Source: Watersipora subatra (Eukaryota > Bryozoa > Gymnolaemata > Cheilostomatida > Watersiporidae). From it: a stretch of 64,000 bases of DNA. Numbering within the stretch: position 1 is the first letter of the stretch; each line of letters begins with the position of its first letter. Both the position numbers and the translations under genes were made by a program. Below, piece by piece: positions 37,801-52,800 of this stretch. The stretch covers positions 5,374,001-5,438,000 of the forward strand of contig NC_088710.1 of NCBI RefSeq assembly GCF_963576615.1, written 5' to 3'. The notes below the pieces were generated by a model that saw only the letters and a program-made list of their open reading frames with translations, was not told the DNA's origin and ran no database searches.

Positions 37801-40800
37801 TTTTTTACATTCTTGCTTTTTTTGGACAACTGGTAGGGCCTACTTATTATAGTGGTATCCTTGTCATTTTTAGTGATATCATGAAACACACGCCAGACAC
37901 CAACAGAAATAAATAATGAGACACACACATGAGTGGTTGAAAAATCTGAAACATCAACATGATGGAGCCAGGGTCAATGTCACTAAAAGGTCATGTCAAG
38001 TACATATATACGTGAATCAGTGTAAAAACCACCTGTGTACCCAAATTTACAAATATTGTTGTTTCCATATACAATGAGTGTATGCTGCAGAGATACCTAT
38101 ACTATTGCACAACTCATTTGGGATGACAACTCCAGATGCATGGTGCGCATTTCAAAATACGCAACTTCACATGACAGAATGGAGCACCGAACATCAAAAA
38201 CTGAAAATCAATTTGCTTGCAGCTTTTATCCTGTACAAAAATATTTCGAGCCAAAAAAATTATTAGCCAGTATATTTTCAGCAAAAACATGCAACTAACT
38301 CCACACTCTAACTAGCCAAATATACACAGAGTTAGATTTTTAGGTTTTAGGTTAGATTTTCAGAGTTAGGTTTTTTGTATAAATATGGTTTCGAGGAAAT
38401 CCATAATTAGCTCAAGCTCTAAGTAGTCGTAAACTAAAATTTGCATGTTAATGACTTACATCATACCATAACTTCCTACATCATGGTTATAGATTATGAG
38501 TTTATAGAAAAACTCAACCATGATTAAGCAAAGTTGAAAACTCAAGGAAAATTGCGCATAAAGCTCTTAACCTACCACGCTTCTATGACTAGGGCAGGTC
38601 TCTCCTAGGAGTCACTGTTCCTTTAATTATACACTTCCCTATAAGTTTTCACACTGTCAGAGGTCACAATATGTAACCAAAATTCTATGTTAGCGATGAT
38701 TGCCCTAGCAATGAGTCAATAGGTCCACCAGACTATGTCACAGCAAAGCCAATCTTATCCCCTTTAAACAACTGCAGCCATTTATCTTTGTGAATTTATA
38801 AGAACATCAAACTATTTTTGAGCTTATTAATATAAGTTTTAATAAATATTAATAAGCATTTGTGTTACTTTTTTACTTTTAAACTTCAAGCTGCATTAAA
38901 TTAAACCGATACAAAGCTTATATAAAATACGCATGCTTAGATAGTAGTAAAAGAAATAACACAGAGTTAAAATTCACAAAGATTACTAATTTTATTCTAG
39001 GGCCAGTGAATATGTCCTGGTGATTAAAATTTGTTATCAGAAAAACTGTGAGATTTGAGACTGTAAAAGGGATTTATATAGAATGTACATTCATTTTATT
39101 TTATTGTTTCAAAATTCCTATCTTAGGTTCTTTGCCAGCATTTGAAAAAAAGCGGTAATTGATAGTAGCTGGTGTTTCGTGCAAAGCTTTTTACATTGCT
39201 ACCCTGTCCCCCACCCTTCCTTTGACGCCGCACCGCTGACTAGCAACAAAATCAAACTACGGAAAAGTAATTTTTGGTAAAGATGTGGTTAGGAATTACT
39301 ACCAACCCACCAAATAGATTGGTAAATTCATTGTAAACAAATTAGTATAAACATACTGCCTCGAAGAAGCGGGAAACTTATAAATAAATTAAATATTTAA
39401 ATTTCATTACTGAAAATTAACTACTTCCTACTTTTAACAGCACCTTCTAGCATTTTTAACATTTCCTTACCTAGGGTATCATATGATGCAGCAAATTCTC
39501 CAAGTACTTTAAAAGCATGAGCTCTCCACAGGTTTAGTTTTAGCTAAAAAAATACATTACGAAGGACAACTCTTGCAGGTGTTTTACTTACCGAAACTTA
39601 GGCAGCAGGTCTGGAAGCCCACAACCCCCAACTTTTAAGTATTCATCATCTAGGAATTTTGCTAACCACTTCTTCCAAATTCCTAAAAAGGAAACTGGTG
39701 AATCAAATATAAAAGCACAAAAAATTGCATAATAATCAGGTACTATGTACTTGAAACTCTGCAAATCCAACAAAAAACCATTCAAAAATCTTTTATCGTA
39801 AATTATCTTAGATCTTTTAATTATTTTTAGATAAATTGCCGAACAAAGGATTTAGCTTTAAAAATTACTCATTTGCTAGCAGACCAGAGATTGAAAAGCG
39901 ATAAGATCCGGTAAGTGGCCAACCGATGAAGTCCAGCTAACTACGATTAGTCAGCAGAAATGGGTTGTCAATTATAATCAGTTTTACATTTGAGTTCCTG
40001 CTACACAAAACCTGAAGGCATTAGTAACTTGCCAAACAGGAACTAGTACTGCAGTTTATTAAAAACTGACCATTATTTTCAATAAAGCGGATCAAAAATA
40101 GGTTTGACAAGTTGTCATGCGTCACGGAAAATAATTTTTTTTGGGTATGCAGCTGATAAACTACTTTCCGTAACTTAAGCTAATTAATATCCTATTTTCT
40201 TTGTGTCAATTGTAACTGTAATCCAAAGACTGACACTGTCTGTTCTATGACCAATATGCGAGTAAGCAAGTTCTCTGAACTGCACTGACTCTCTGAGCAA
40301 CAGTCGTCATTCCCAATGCGATGTAACGAGTTCAAATGACTTTGAGTAGATTTGATTGGCTCTCTTAGAAAAACACTAGCAAAAGTTAAAAAGAAAATTT
40401 AAAAAATTGTGTTTCATCTGGTTTCAGCTTGACAATAGTGCGACTGAAGATGATGATGGCAAGTGTGAAACCTCCCTATTAATATGGTAGAATTTTAAGC
40501 TAGCCAGACAGAGCCCAAGGTCTACAGGATTCTCTTTCAGTAAGCCGATTACTTAATATTTGGACTTGTTATATAATCTTAAAAAATTTAGAGACATGAC
40601 AAACTTGATTAACTATTGGTAAAAATAAAAACACAATTATAGTAATAATATTATTAATATAAATAATACTAATAGTACAGATATATAGTAATAAGTAGAA
40701 TCTTTTGCCAGATAAACAATCAGCAGTAAAACCCTTAATAAACCAATAATAATAAAGTAAAGGTATTTTGATTTGTAACAAAAACTTAAAAACAAAAAAC

Positions 40801-43800
40801 AAGGCTTTTTCATTGGCTCAATACTCATTCAACTTATATTACTAAGCAACAAATACTTTCATCGCATTTGCCAGATTCATGCAGAAGCGCAAGTAAAAAC
40901 AAAAATTACTATTTGAGGTGAACAACAGTCTATCATCATATTCAATACTTGAACACATATGAGCCACCAAGTGGTGGTAATCTATATACCACTATAACAA
41001 CCAAACTATAAAGTTGCTCCGCTTGAGTATTTCGGCTTGTCAGAGCCACAGAAATAATATCCTATGGAAAGTATGTCAGCAGCTGCCATTTTTCTCAGTC
41101 AAAATGGTTTCAGCTATTCAACGCATTATTTAAATTAAAAATAATGGCTCAGCTATACAGTGTCAAAGAGCATTGAGCATTAAACTCTAAAGCATATATC
41201 AACGTATGATTATTTAACAGTTATTGTATATGCGGTGTTTAGAGGATGACCTGCTAGCACTTTGTCTCAAGACAAACAGGCACCTTGTAGATATATTAGA
41301 CAAATTAGACAAGTCCTTTGAAATATGCTGCCTTACGATAGCTGTCAGAATTGATAAAACCCATGAGATAAAAATAAGATGACCATTATTGCTAACAAAA
41401 GGAGCAGCCTTTTTGACTAGATGTGATAACCGGTCTTATCAGCACAATCTTCCTGGAAAAGAAACAGTAATTTGACATCCTCTTTTGAACAGCAATATAT
41501 TCAGTAAACTTGTTAAAAGTAAATTAATTTTAAGCTGAGCCAAAATAAGCTGCAAAGAGAAGCAAGTAGAAGATGCATGACATAATAGGGGTGATAGAGA
41601 GTGAGCTGGCAGGAGGGAACGTGACCGGAGGAGACACTCTCCTGTACTCTATTTATAATCGCCTGTCAAAAACTATTTTTATCAATAATGCAAATAAAGC
41701 AAGCGAACCGGAACTAAACAACTTTGTGAAAGTTTCAACTTATATTATTGGTAGCTACAAATCTGTGCTTGCGTACAGAACAAGCAAACGTGATGTCATT
41801 AACCTATCATCAACCTTCTTACCAGAGGAAGTGAGCTAGCCAAAAAGCACAAAGCGATATTTTTAGGACGATAATGGGTTTTCAATTCAAAAAGGTTAGT
41901 TAGGACTCCAATATTATAAAATTTCAGTTTTTAGCAAAAAATTTGCAAAGATGCAAAAACCCTAAAAACAGCTTAACCAATGTACTTATTCAAATATCAT
42001 GGATGCATGTTAACTCATTACATACCATGAGCCGCTTAGTGCAGCTCAGCGCAGTGTTTGCAAGATGCCAAGAGCCGAGTGAGGCAGATTTAGTAGACTT
42101 TGTACAAATTGTTTCTAATTGGTGAGTAGGTAATAAATTAGCCTATTGTGTACATACTTAAACGAAAGGAAATAATTTTGAACCAATAGAAATCATGTTT
42201 ACAGCCTGTCCTGAGCTTAGCTTTGCAAAAAATCTTTTATCTTTATCACATTTTCTTGCTTTCAATGACCAGACACAGCAACGGAGGTTTCACAAACTGT
42301 AGATCAATAGTCTTCTGATGATTCCCTATTAAACAATAATTATACTAGTAAGAGCGAGAATTTTATTTTTAGCAGTAATAATAATACCGTAAGCTGTAAT
42401 AATGTCAATAACTCGTTCGACTCCGAACATTCCCAAGTTGTTATTCCCGATAGTAGCGAAAATGGCTGAATAGGAGTCCGAACTCTGAACTCTGAACTCT
42501 GAACTCTGCAACACATTGGTAGCCTTTCTATGGCATAAGCTGGTCTAAACTTTTAACTGATTATTTTGGTATCCAATATTTTCCAAAAACCGTGTGATTC
42601 AACAGTTATGACCACTGATATGGGCCCTTATCAAATATTAGGTTTTATGGAATATTTAACTGTTCGGATAAAAAAACTAATTCATTAGCGAAACATTTAT
42701 TGGCTTATCCATGTTTATTGTTTAAAATAACAGCAATAACAGCACTGAAAAATCTTAGAAAATTCCCAAATATGGCAGCAAGTGTTCATTCAATAAAAGA
42801 AATTACTCTATAGGATGCCAATCAGCCAATGCTGCTGTTTTATTTCTGTCAACTGATAGTGTCACTTGAGTGGCTGTCATTCTCTGCCAGTCAGGGTGAC
42901 TATATAATATAATGACAAAACTCGAATAGCGTACAGTGTGCCCTCAGATTACGATGACCTTGTTATACGATTTTTCTGCCTTACGATTTGGAAAAACAAT
43001 GTTTTTTGCTCTCGCCATTTTTGACATTTTTTACCATACAGCGTCAACAAAAACTTTTCTCAAAATTCAAATTTGGAAATTTGTTTGCTAAATTCAGCAG
43101 AATAATGAAGATGGCGATATGTTATTTGCCGAAATCCCTTCTACAATGCATGAAAGAGATATGCTGCTCGCTCTCTCTCTCAGTTCAGCGTTATCTGTTT
43201 CCAGTTATAGTGAAAACAAAACTGGCAACAGGTAATAAAATTTTCGTTAACAACAGAGTTTAGTAAAATAAATACTAAAACTTAACTTTAAGTGTGTGTT
43301 TAGTAAGCTAAATCCATTCAAGTTAAATTTAATGTTTACATTATACGTCTGTCTCGAAGATAAGGACCCTATGGTACATACTGCATGTAGTACACTGTCC
43401 TGTTACATTTTCTTGCAAATCATAACTACTAAATACACTAAAGTTACTATAAGTAACTATAGTTATTAAGGTTAACATTTTATATTGTTACTAGTTTTTA
43501 ATATGTACAGTACGTATATAAAATTTTGATGATTTTTATCAGAGATTGTTTGCATTAGATAATTAATATGGGTTTCTATACCCCTCTATATGACATTTTT
43601 GCCTTCCAATGCCGACACTAGAATGAATTCAAATCGTATGTAGAGAGGTTTCTGTACTAACTAGTGAGATTGCTACTTAGTTAAAATGAGTTCTTTTTTA
43701 ATCGCAAACAATATTGCTTCCATCTCATTCAGTCATAGTATTTTTACTTGTAGTATCCATTTGTACTTTATTAGATGTTAAAATACTTTATTAATTTTAG

Positions 43801-46800
43801 ATGTCATGTGAACAGCAGTTAGGGTTTGTTATATATGCAAGTATCTTTTATTTTGGAACCAAAACCCTACCATTTGCTGATATACTTTCCTGCAGGTATT
43901 AACAAGAAATTCATCAATAAGGATACCTACATACGCGAAGATAAGTTCCATTAAGATTCATGCAACATGAACACTTGACTGAATATTTTTAAAATGAGAA
44001 TAAATTTTCATGCTCCAGAGAAAATTGTTTATGGCGGTTTTTGCAAAAGGAGAGTGTCTCCGAAGGCTTGTCACAGTTTTTTGGCCGCAATCATGAGAAA
44101 TTGGGCAAAGTTAAAAATATCCCTAGTCAAAATAGTAGTATTTGAGTGATGGGGGGAAAGGGGCTTTAGCTAGAGGCCATTCCTCTATATCCAGAGCTAG
44201 ACCATTTGTCATGTCAGCCAATGGGACGAGTATAATTGAAGTGGCTCAGAACCTGGTCACTTGACGGGGGAATTTTCTGTTTTTGTCACGTCTTGCACAT
44301 GCCCAGTTGCATTTAATCATGTATCATGATTAATATTAGACACTGGCCACAATGCTATATTCTATCACAGCAATATTGCAATAACCCACTACTAATAACC
44401 CAATACTGTTAAGAAATATAAGATAAGATATTATGCAAAAATGTGCATAAATAGTTGCAGAATCTTGCATAAGATTATTGTACACAGAGAGATATTTGGA
44501 AAATGTATAGAAAAATAGAGAAATGTATAAAAAAAATACAAATCTCGAAAAAATTGGTAAGATTTGGCATGAGATATTAAATATTAGACAAAAACAGAAA
44601 ATTTCTCCGTCACGTGACCAGGTTCTGAGCCACTCCAGTTATACTCGTCCCAGCCAATGAGTCTTTTGTAGATTAGGGTGGTCTAAACAGAGTGGTCTAA
44701 ACATGGTGGTCTAAACAGGGTGGTCTAAACAGGGTGGTCTAAACAGGGTGGTCTAAACAACTGTGCATTCTTTTCAGTGTTTTTGGCCTATTAAAAACTG
44801 TTTTATTAAAAGCTGCTGTCTGGCACTTTAGTTTATCACAGTGAAGCTATAATAGCTGACTCATAAGCACGACATGAACTATTGTCATGGTATGAGAAGA
44901 CAACTGCACCAAGCTTAAAATTGTAGTGACAAGTTGACTTTATTGGTACTCTATTGTAAATTTGTGAATTTCATTATAAATCTTTAGTAAGAGTCGTGTT
45001 TGTGTGGCTGAAAAAAAATTGCATCATATGGGATTCGAACTTCCAACTTTCAGCAATTTGAGATTACCTCTCTAAAATCTGCACCAACCAACCATCTCGC
45101 TGTACTCTGGAATAGTTGTCTCTATGCTGATTACACATGACAATCTCACACGGCGCATTAGACTGCCAGGGTACCAGTGTGATATAATGAGTTAATGTGA
45201 TATAATATATAGTGAGAGCCGTGTACATATATCTGAATGAAGCTAATGGTAAAGGTTGAAAAAAATATTGCAGTATACGGGATTAGAACTGGCAACAACC
45301 AACTTCAATAGCCACCGCACTCCTACCCGCACCAATAGTTTGCCTTTCATGATGTTGAATCGTGCATATGCTTACTCTCAGTGCTTAATTGACAGACTTG
45401 ACAATATCTTGCAGCACACCTGACTGCCAAGATACTGGTTTGAACTCAAAGTAAAGGAGCATCACACCGAATTTATGGGACGACTAAACCTCCTTTTGAG
45501 AATGACTATTTGCCTTCCTTAAAGCAGCTAAAGAAATGAGCATTTCATGGACAGCAGTTAGCAATGGATGAGCGCACGTGTGACTAGAAATCGGTCAAAA
45601 GTAGAATTGGTCTAGGCAGTAGAGAACAGATCAGTCATCGTAAGAAGCTTAGATAGGGCTCAGTGTGTCAACGGAACAGTATCGGCCACAACAGGCAAGT
45701 TGAACTTACAATATTTCCCGGTGATCGGCGAAAAGTTTCATTCATTTGTGCGTAATTGGAGATATAAAGGAAAAATGAGTAATTTAATTGGATATGCAAT
45801 GTCGTCTACAGTAATAAAACTCCGTTATGATGAGGATTAGCCAAAGAAAAATAGTTAATAATCTGAGATAATCTAATGCAGAGATTATCTTAGTTCGTGT
45901 ATAATTAGTCTAGAAGTGGGAGGAAACATTGCTTTGACATGCGCATCATTGTTATCCTAGCGAAAAAATTAAGTGCATTTTGATTGTTTGAAGATTTGTC
46001 ACTCACTTGAAAAGTCTCATTCTATTCACGTCTTGGTGAGACTGTTGATACGGAAACTGTCTTAGTTACCACCTTATCAAATATGAGTTATTTCAAGGCC
46101 AACTGATACATCTCTCGATTCAAGAATTCCCAGATTCACACAAGGATTATTTTTCGGAGGTTACTTGAATCACGCAAAGACTGCAAAGTTGCATTTTACT
46201 TTCAGCTTTCCGCGCTAATTCAATGACATCTGGGAAATGACAGGAAGGATGAGCGATAGATTTTATTTGCATTATACCAATTGTCTCGCATATAGTGCTG
46301 AAGATTAGTGAAACCTTTTTCATTGATGGTATTGCATTTGCTAGTGAATTGTCAAAGCCTAAAAGTACTGTAGAGTGTTTGGCTGCTTCAGATAAGGAAA
46401 AGCTGCTTCAGATAAGGAAAAGGTGACGTCGAAAAGTGCAGTTTTATGGAAACTCTGTCTCAATGATGAAACGACAGTATTTAGCTTAAACTAAGATTAC
46501 ACAATGACTCTAACTGCTCACAACCAGTTTACTAGCAGAAGTGTTAGTATCTGCATTTCGTGTCATTACATCAGCAGCATATACTCATGGAATAAATTAG
46601 TAGATACCTTTCAATCAAACCCCATTAGTGCTTTGTCATACAAGTGAGTACACACTGAACTAACTGTTAAGTGTAACTGTTCAGTGTAACTGTAACTAAC
46701 TGTTGTTTTTTTCCCCTTTTTTGTTTTACTATTGTTGTTTGGCCTAATTTGAAAAACATTTCTATTTGTGAAATGAAATTATTGCCAATAAAGTTCTATA

Positions 46801-49800
46801 TATATAACTAGTTTGACTTCACTGTTGACTCCTTCGCACTATATACCATATATACATGTGTGAGTTGTACTGGCGTGTAAGAACAACTGTAGCTCTGGTC
46901 ATTGAATCATTGAGTACAATAACACCTGTACATCAAATGCGGCGAGCTATATACTGTCAACGATCAATTCAAGTAAGCTGCAGATATGTTTCCAATACAG
47001 TTCGCTCTACTGAGAACGGCTAAGATCTTGAGGCCAGTGCGCAAACTTCCTGGTCTCTGGTAGGTGATCCGAGCTTGAGTATAGATTACCACCTGTTTGA
47101 GTTAACCCAAGCAAAAACAATTTGTTTACGTACATATATATATATATGGAATATATATATATAAGTTTTATATATAATATATTATGCATATATATGTTAC
47201 AGTTATAGGTGTAACATGTAATATACATGTATGTAATAAGTATGTATACATTTTACATATGCATACATGTTACACATATAACTGTCACATCTATCTAGTT
47301 TATATATATATAAAACTTACAAAGGTCATAGAATACAGTTAACACAGTTAAAAACAATGGTGTATTTAGAAGCTGAAATTGAGGTAATACTGACACAACA
47401 TAAAACATGCTCTTCCATCGCTGTACACCAAACAATAATACTAAAAACATCACTTCCCAGTTAGTTATCTGCTCTTGATGGTGCCGAATAACTATGTCCG
47501 CATAATTAATTCATTTGAAAGCTAACCAAATATTTCAAAGCTAAGAAGGAAAGAAAACTCCAAAATACTTAACTAAATTGCTTTTACGAACAGTCTTGCT
47601 GGATATTCTATCACTTAAGATCAACACAATTTTATAAGTTTTATAAAAAAAATTACAATATCAATTTCCCAGGCTATCTATGAGGATAAATGTGTCGTAA
47701 GACAACCATTTCCGGCTGACCTGCTCTTCATCGTGTGCAATGCCATAAAACAGCATACCTAAGTAAGATCAACGAGGCCATAAAAAGCCTTTGAATTACT
47801 TTATTTCCTGATGACTACATGAACACTGTCTACGAAGCGCCCGACTATTATGAACACTGTCTACGGAGCACCCGACTATTATGCTGTTTTATAAAGGAGC
47901 AATTTATAGCGAAGTGAAGTTCATTTACATTGCCACTTGCCCAAACTGGTTCACGACCTGGCTTCACATTTCAAAACACCTCGCTGTAGGCATAACACGA
48001 GACATTGCCAAACATTGAAAAGTATTTTGTGTAAATATATCTGATTTGTAATATTCGTGTGACAATAATCTAATTGGCTATTTGATAAGAGATCGTTGCA
48101 CACACTCGGAATAAAATGGTGAACAGCCAGAGCTAAATATTCTCACTCTTATTAAAACTGAACATAAAGTTGTTGAAATAAAATTAGCTAAAAAGGCTCC
48201 AGCTACTGATGTGAACGCGAATGTCCGTGATATGGGCTCATGTTTCTAGCTACTGTGAACAAGTATGTTTATGACATGTGTCTTCAATAACATGTTATTG
48301 GGGCATGTTGATGTTTGCTCATGCTTTCTCATGTTTACATTTCATCGGCTAATTATCTTAACAATAAGACAACTCCTAATATTTTGAAAAGCTATCAAAT
48401 GTGAGTCATGGCAATAACTCTTTTCATAACTGATATAGATATCAAATAAACATTAATGAACATTGATGATTTTAGATAATGTAACGGGCAGATACGCTGA
48501 CTTATATGTTTAACGTGTGTAGATACTGGTGCATCAATCTGACGCTCTTTGCTCAATATCAGTATTTTAGAATATCAGTAAATATATGTATCCCGTTAAG
48601 ATATTATACTCTAATAAATATGTGTAAATATGTTTATTCCTATTATAGAAACACTCTTATTTGTTTGTGATTTTCTTCTCATCCCAATTCTTCAATATCA
48701 GTTTAAAAATGAACTTGCACGAAATCCTAGTAGATTTTATCAGAAAGTATTTTTTTCGATATTTTTTTATCATTTGAGATTGTTGTTGATGTCTAAAGTG
48801 ATCTGACTGCCAGGATGTTTCAAGGTTAAAATCGATAAAACTTCATCACGATTGAATTGCTCAGAAGAAAAAGACGTGCGAAGTGACATCACAAGTCGCT
48901 ATCATTGCTATAGTTGATATCGGGTATTGTGTTCAAGTTACAGGCTTACTCATTTCTATTCTGTCTGTCTCTTTGCAATAATAATAATCACATTTTTACT
49001 TAATCTGAGCAATAGTTTTAATCGCGATCAAGTTTTTTCAATTTTGAAAATCTTGATACACTAAAAACAATCGCAAATGTTGAAAATATACCGATAATTT
49101 CTAATAAAATCTATTAAGATTTTGCCCAAGTTCATCATTAAAAACGCATTTTAAACCAGTAATAATTTTATTCAAATAAAAACTGTTTCTGCTAATACGG
49201 ACATTATACACACATCTAATTAGAAAGAAACAATTAACTCAAAGAGGTTTCCTACTGACCATTTGTATCGGTAAAAACCTAAAATATCAACTATTTTTGA
49301 ATGGGAGCCAAAGTTTTTTGCTTTCAGATGAGCGACTCTTAAATATAAGCGACTAGTTTACGGTCTTCAGTCAAAGACAGTCAAACAAAGTGTATATCGG
49401 TAAAACGCTGTATGTTAGTTCTGTACAAATAGTTATCAGTTTTTACTAAGTACCAAATACTTGTAGCAATATCGCAAATAGCTTGATAAATGGGCTCTGC
49501 AATACAAACTCTACTGCTAGAAGCAATAAATGAGAGATAGAAAAAATATTCATCAGGCTATTTGGGCCGTAAAGGAAGCTAGGAACCATTCTCGTTCTTT
49601 CCAAGTTAGACAAACTACTTAAGTAGCCTTTTTTTAATTTTATTTGAAGTTTTCATAATTCTTAATATGTTACAAAAGAAAAGCTGATCAGTAACTTTTG
49701 GTAAGTTGTTTTCTCCTTTCGACTTGTTTGTTACATTTCGGAGTCAGAAAAGACAACAAGACATAAGATGAGGAATAGCATTTCCTGATGCCGAGAGGCG

Positions 49801-52800
49801 GGGCTTGCGTATCTGTTAACCCCGCTTAGAAAATACCTGCTTTTCAAACTGCAGGTCAAACTTATATAAGGTCTTCTTATACATGTATGTATATCAACTG
49901 CCCAAGTTAAACTCTGCCAGTGATTTTATCAAAAAAATGTACAGCTAGTCATGATATTTTATAGTAAAAGTTAGCAACAGTCTTTAATTCAATTTTGTCC
50001 ATTGCTATAGAGCGATATGCTGCCTACGCAATATAAATACATTGTTGTGAGGTGAGTGATAAAAACGCTGTTTGTGTTAAAAACAGCTGCTAGTTTAGCT
50101 GAATGAGAAATGCCATCAGTGATAATTTGACTAATTCTGATAGCAAACTCGGTATTCAGCTTACATAACTACCCCCAAGTATACCATAAGTTATTCCTTA
50201 TAAATTATACTTTATGTTTTATAACACCATATATTTCGTTGAATTAAATTGAATGATAGATTTATAGGCTTCAACTCCTCATAAATGTTACATCATTTGC
50301 TAAAAGTACGAGATATAACTTACTAAGTCTTGGAATACCAACCACAATCTTAAATTTTAAACCAAAAACAGCAAAAAAACTTTGTGTTTTGCATTGTACG
50401 AGAGGAAAGTTTTGAAGATAATCAAGTTGTTAATAAGACATTACAGGGCTGAGATAAGAGCAAAAGAAAATGCATGGAAATAAAAACATCAGAGGTATCT
50501 TGTAAATAAAGCCGGATAGCTAAATGTAAAATAAAGTACATGTAGTTAGTAACTGTTTGAATTTTGAATAATAATTAAATTACTGGCTAATCGCCTGCTT
50601 TCGGTGGTTACCAAAACTATATATTAGCAAAAAAGGGTGAATTCCTTAAAATGAAAAGCCTATAGTTATTTGATTAAACCTCAGCAAACCTAATTGAATC
50701 ACTTAATTAGTGATAATTTTCAGAATTCCCAGATACGCTAGACTATTAATCATGGGAAGTGTTTTTGAGTAGAGCTGGGTATTTATTTTATTTTCATTTT
50801 CCTGCTTAGCTTAAATGGCGAATAGTATCGACAAATCTTGATATATATCTTACTGGATCTACACAATATGGAGGAGGCACCACTTTATTCTTGATACCCT
50901 ACTAGCAACTCAACCAACACCATTATAACTTATAAAATACTGTGACAAGACCTGAGGCTAAATTACTAGAGATGTTTTTTATTACAGTCAAAATAAACCT
51001 GATTAGAGTAGTTGCCCGCAATCAAATTAATCGTACACCTAATCAAAATATATAATAATAACATATAATAATAATATGTAATAATAATAATGATGAGCAA
51101 CAATGATGAGTTCATCTGTTTTTGCTAAAAATAGGTTTTTTGTCATGTCATGGCAATCCATGTTATGTTCTATGATTGTGTAATCGTCACAAGAGTAATG
51201 TCTGCTGTTATTTCGTGCAAGTGTTTTTTTCTACCTATGGCAGCACATTTAAGATGTTAAGAACAATATCATTATTGAATGCTGCGGCACACTGATTAAT
51301 ACCAATTATTATTGTAGAAAGTTTACCGTAAGTGCGTTTTAATATGATTAAGTTTTGTCGATTCAATCTAGAAACATCCTGGCACTCAGATCACCTCAAA
51401 CATCAAAAACAATTGCAAATGATAAAAAAATACTGATACTTTCTGATAAAATCTACTAACAATTTTAAGCAATTTCATCTTTAAGAAAGGGCTTGAGAAT
51501 TGTGAACAGTTTACTGCGAGTAGATACTCTATCCACACTATCATGTCTTTTTAATATTTGCTATTCTAAGTTAGTTATTTTGGTCACATATAAAAGCAAA
51601 ATAACCCTGAAATGATTTCCTCCCTCCATTAATAAAGAGGATTGCTAATTTATGTAATTGAGCCAAGTTTCAAGGTCAAGGTTAGCGCTTGGTACAAATA
51701 AACTATGCTTAAAGTTCAGGAGATCATTTTGCAAAAGTTAACTTATTGTACACATGTTTTGTAGTTTACATTCATTATAAATACCACCTTCTGTTTAGCG
51801 TGACGAAACACGTAATGTATTGCTCAATTTATGAGGAATCGTGTTTGTTTTGTCACTTGTAATGTGAACAGCAGAGAGCGAGTTGTATGAGGCATTGAAG
51901 TCGTTCATGTTAAGTAAACAAAAGACAATACTAGTAACAAACATAAGACTGTAGACCTTTAGTGACAGCTGAGTAATAATAGTAAATATTAGGAGAGAAG
52001 AAGTCATTGCAATGCTGCCATTCGGGAGGGTGGGGGTTAATAACGCGCCCCCTAGCTTCACCAAGTTAAGAGGATGACTATATTGATGAATTTAATTTTA
52101 TCAAAATCAGCTTTCTATGATCAAATACAACATCATCTCTATAACTTATGGTTAAGCAAACTATAGCAAAATTTAAAAAATTGCACACCAAATTCCTATT
52201 ACATTGGTGCTTTAGGGAACTAGCAACACTGAGCGAACCTTTCGAAATGTTTGGAAAAAACATTACATCAACATCGTTGGAAAAACCTAAAACTAAATGT
52301 CATTTAAGAACATTAACTCTATATGGAGGTAATTGGAGCCCAATTGCATCACTGATTACGTGTTTGAAGGACTTGAGAATTTCGATAGTACACGCATAAC
52401 TTGATGTTGGATTTATCTTCTTTCATAACCAGCATTCCAATCTGCTTATAAAAATTTTCCCATTGCGGTACAGCACCTCTCAACCAAAAACTATTTTTGT
52501 GGTGCTTGCTAAAAACTGTCCAGTAATATGTGTAAAGAATAAGCAATATGATTATAGTAAGTACATGTAGAATACCAGACTAAATTAGCTATGGGTACCA
52601 TCACACTGCAGTATATATCTAGGCATTTAGGTATTGATTGCGCAAATCTTTACTATAATAATAGCCGTGTTCGTCTGTCTGTCCAAAACCAAAGGAATAG
52701 CGTTAGGAAAAAATGTTGTACTGTGCAGGAATTAAATGCTGATATTCTGATCCGTTGTCAAGCGCTACACTGCGACACTCGACCACCTTTCTCCATCTAA

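Larger units (their letters stand above)
34129..39591. other. protease intron 2
   Basis: Apart from the possible plus-strand exon fragments and the short palindromes, I see no mobile element or gene. The part near 35600-35760 is clearly richer in G+C than its surroundings, and I could not match it to an RNA gene. Confidence 0.4.

Noticed and set aside
45020-45060. GGGATTCGAAC read as the T-arm of a real tRNA gene
   Set aside because: No matching acceptor stem or D-arm at tRNA distance, and the same sequence recurs in a dispersed SINE family.
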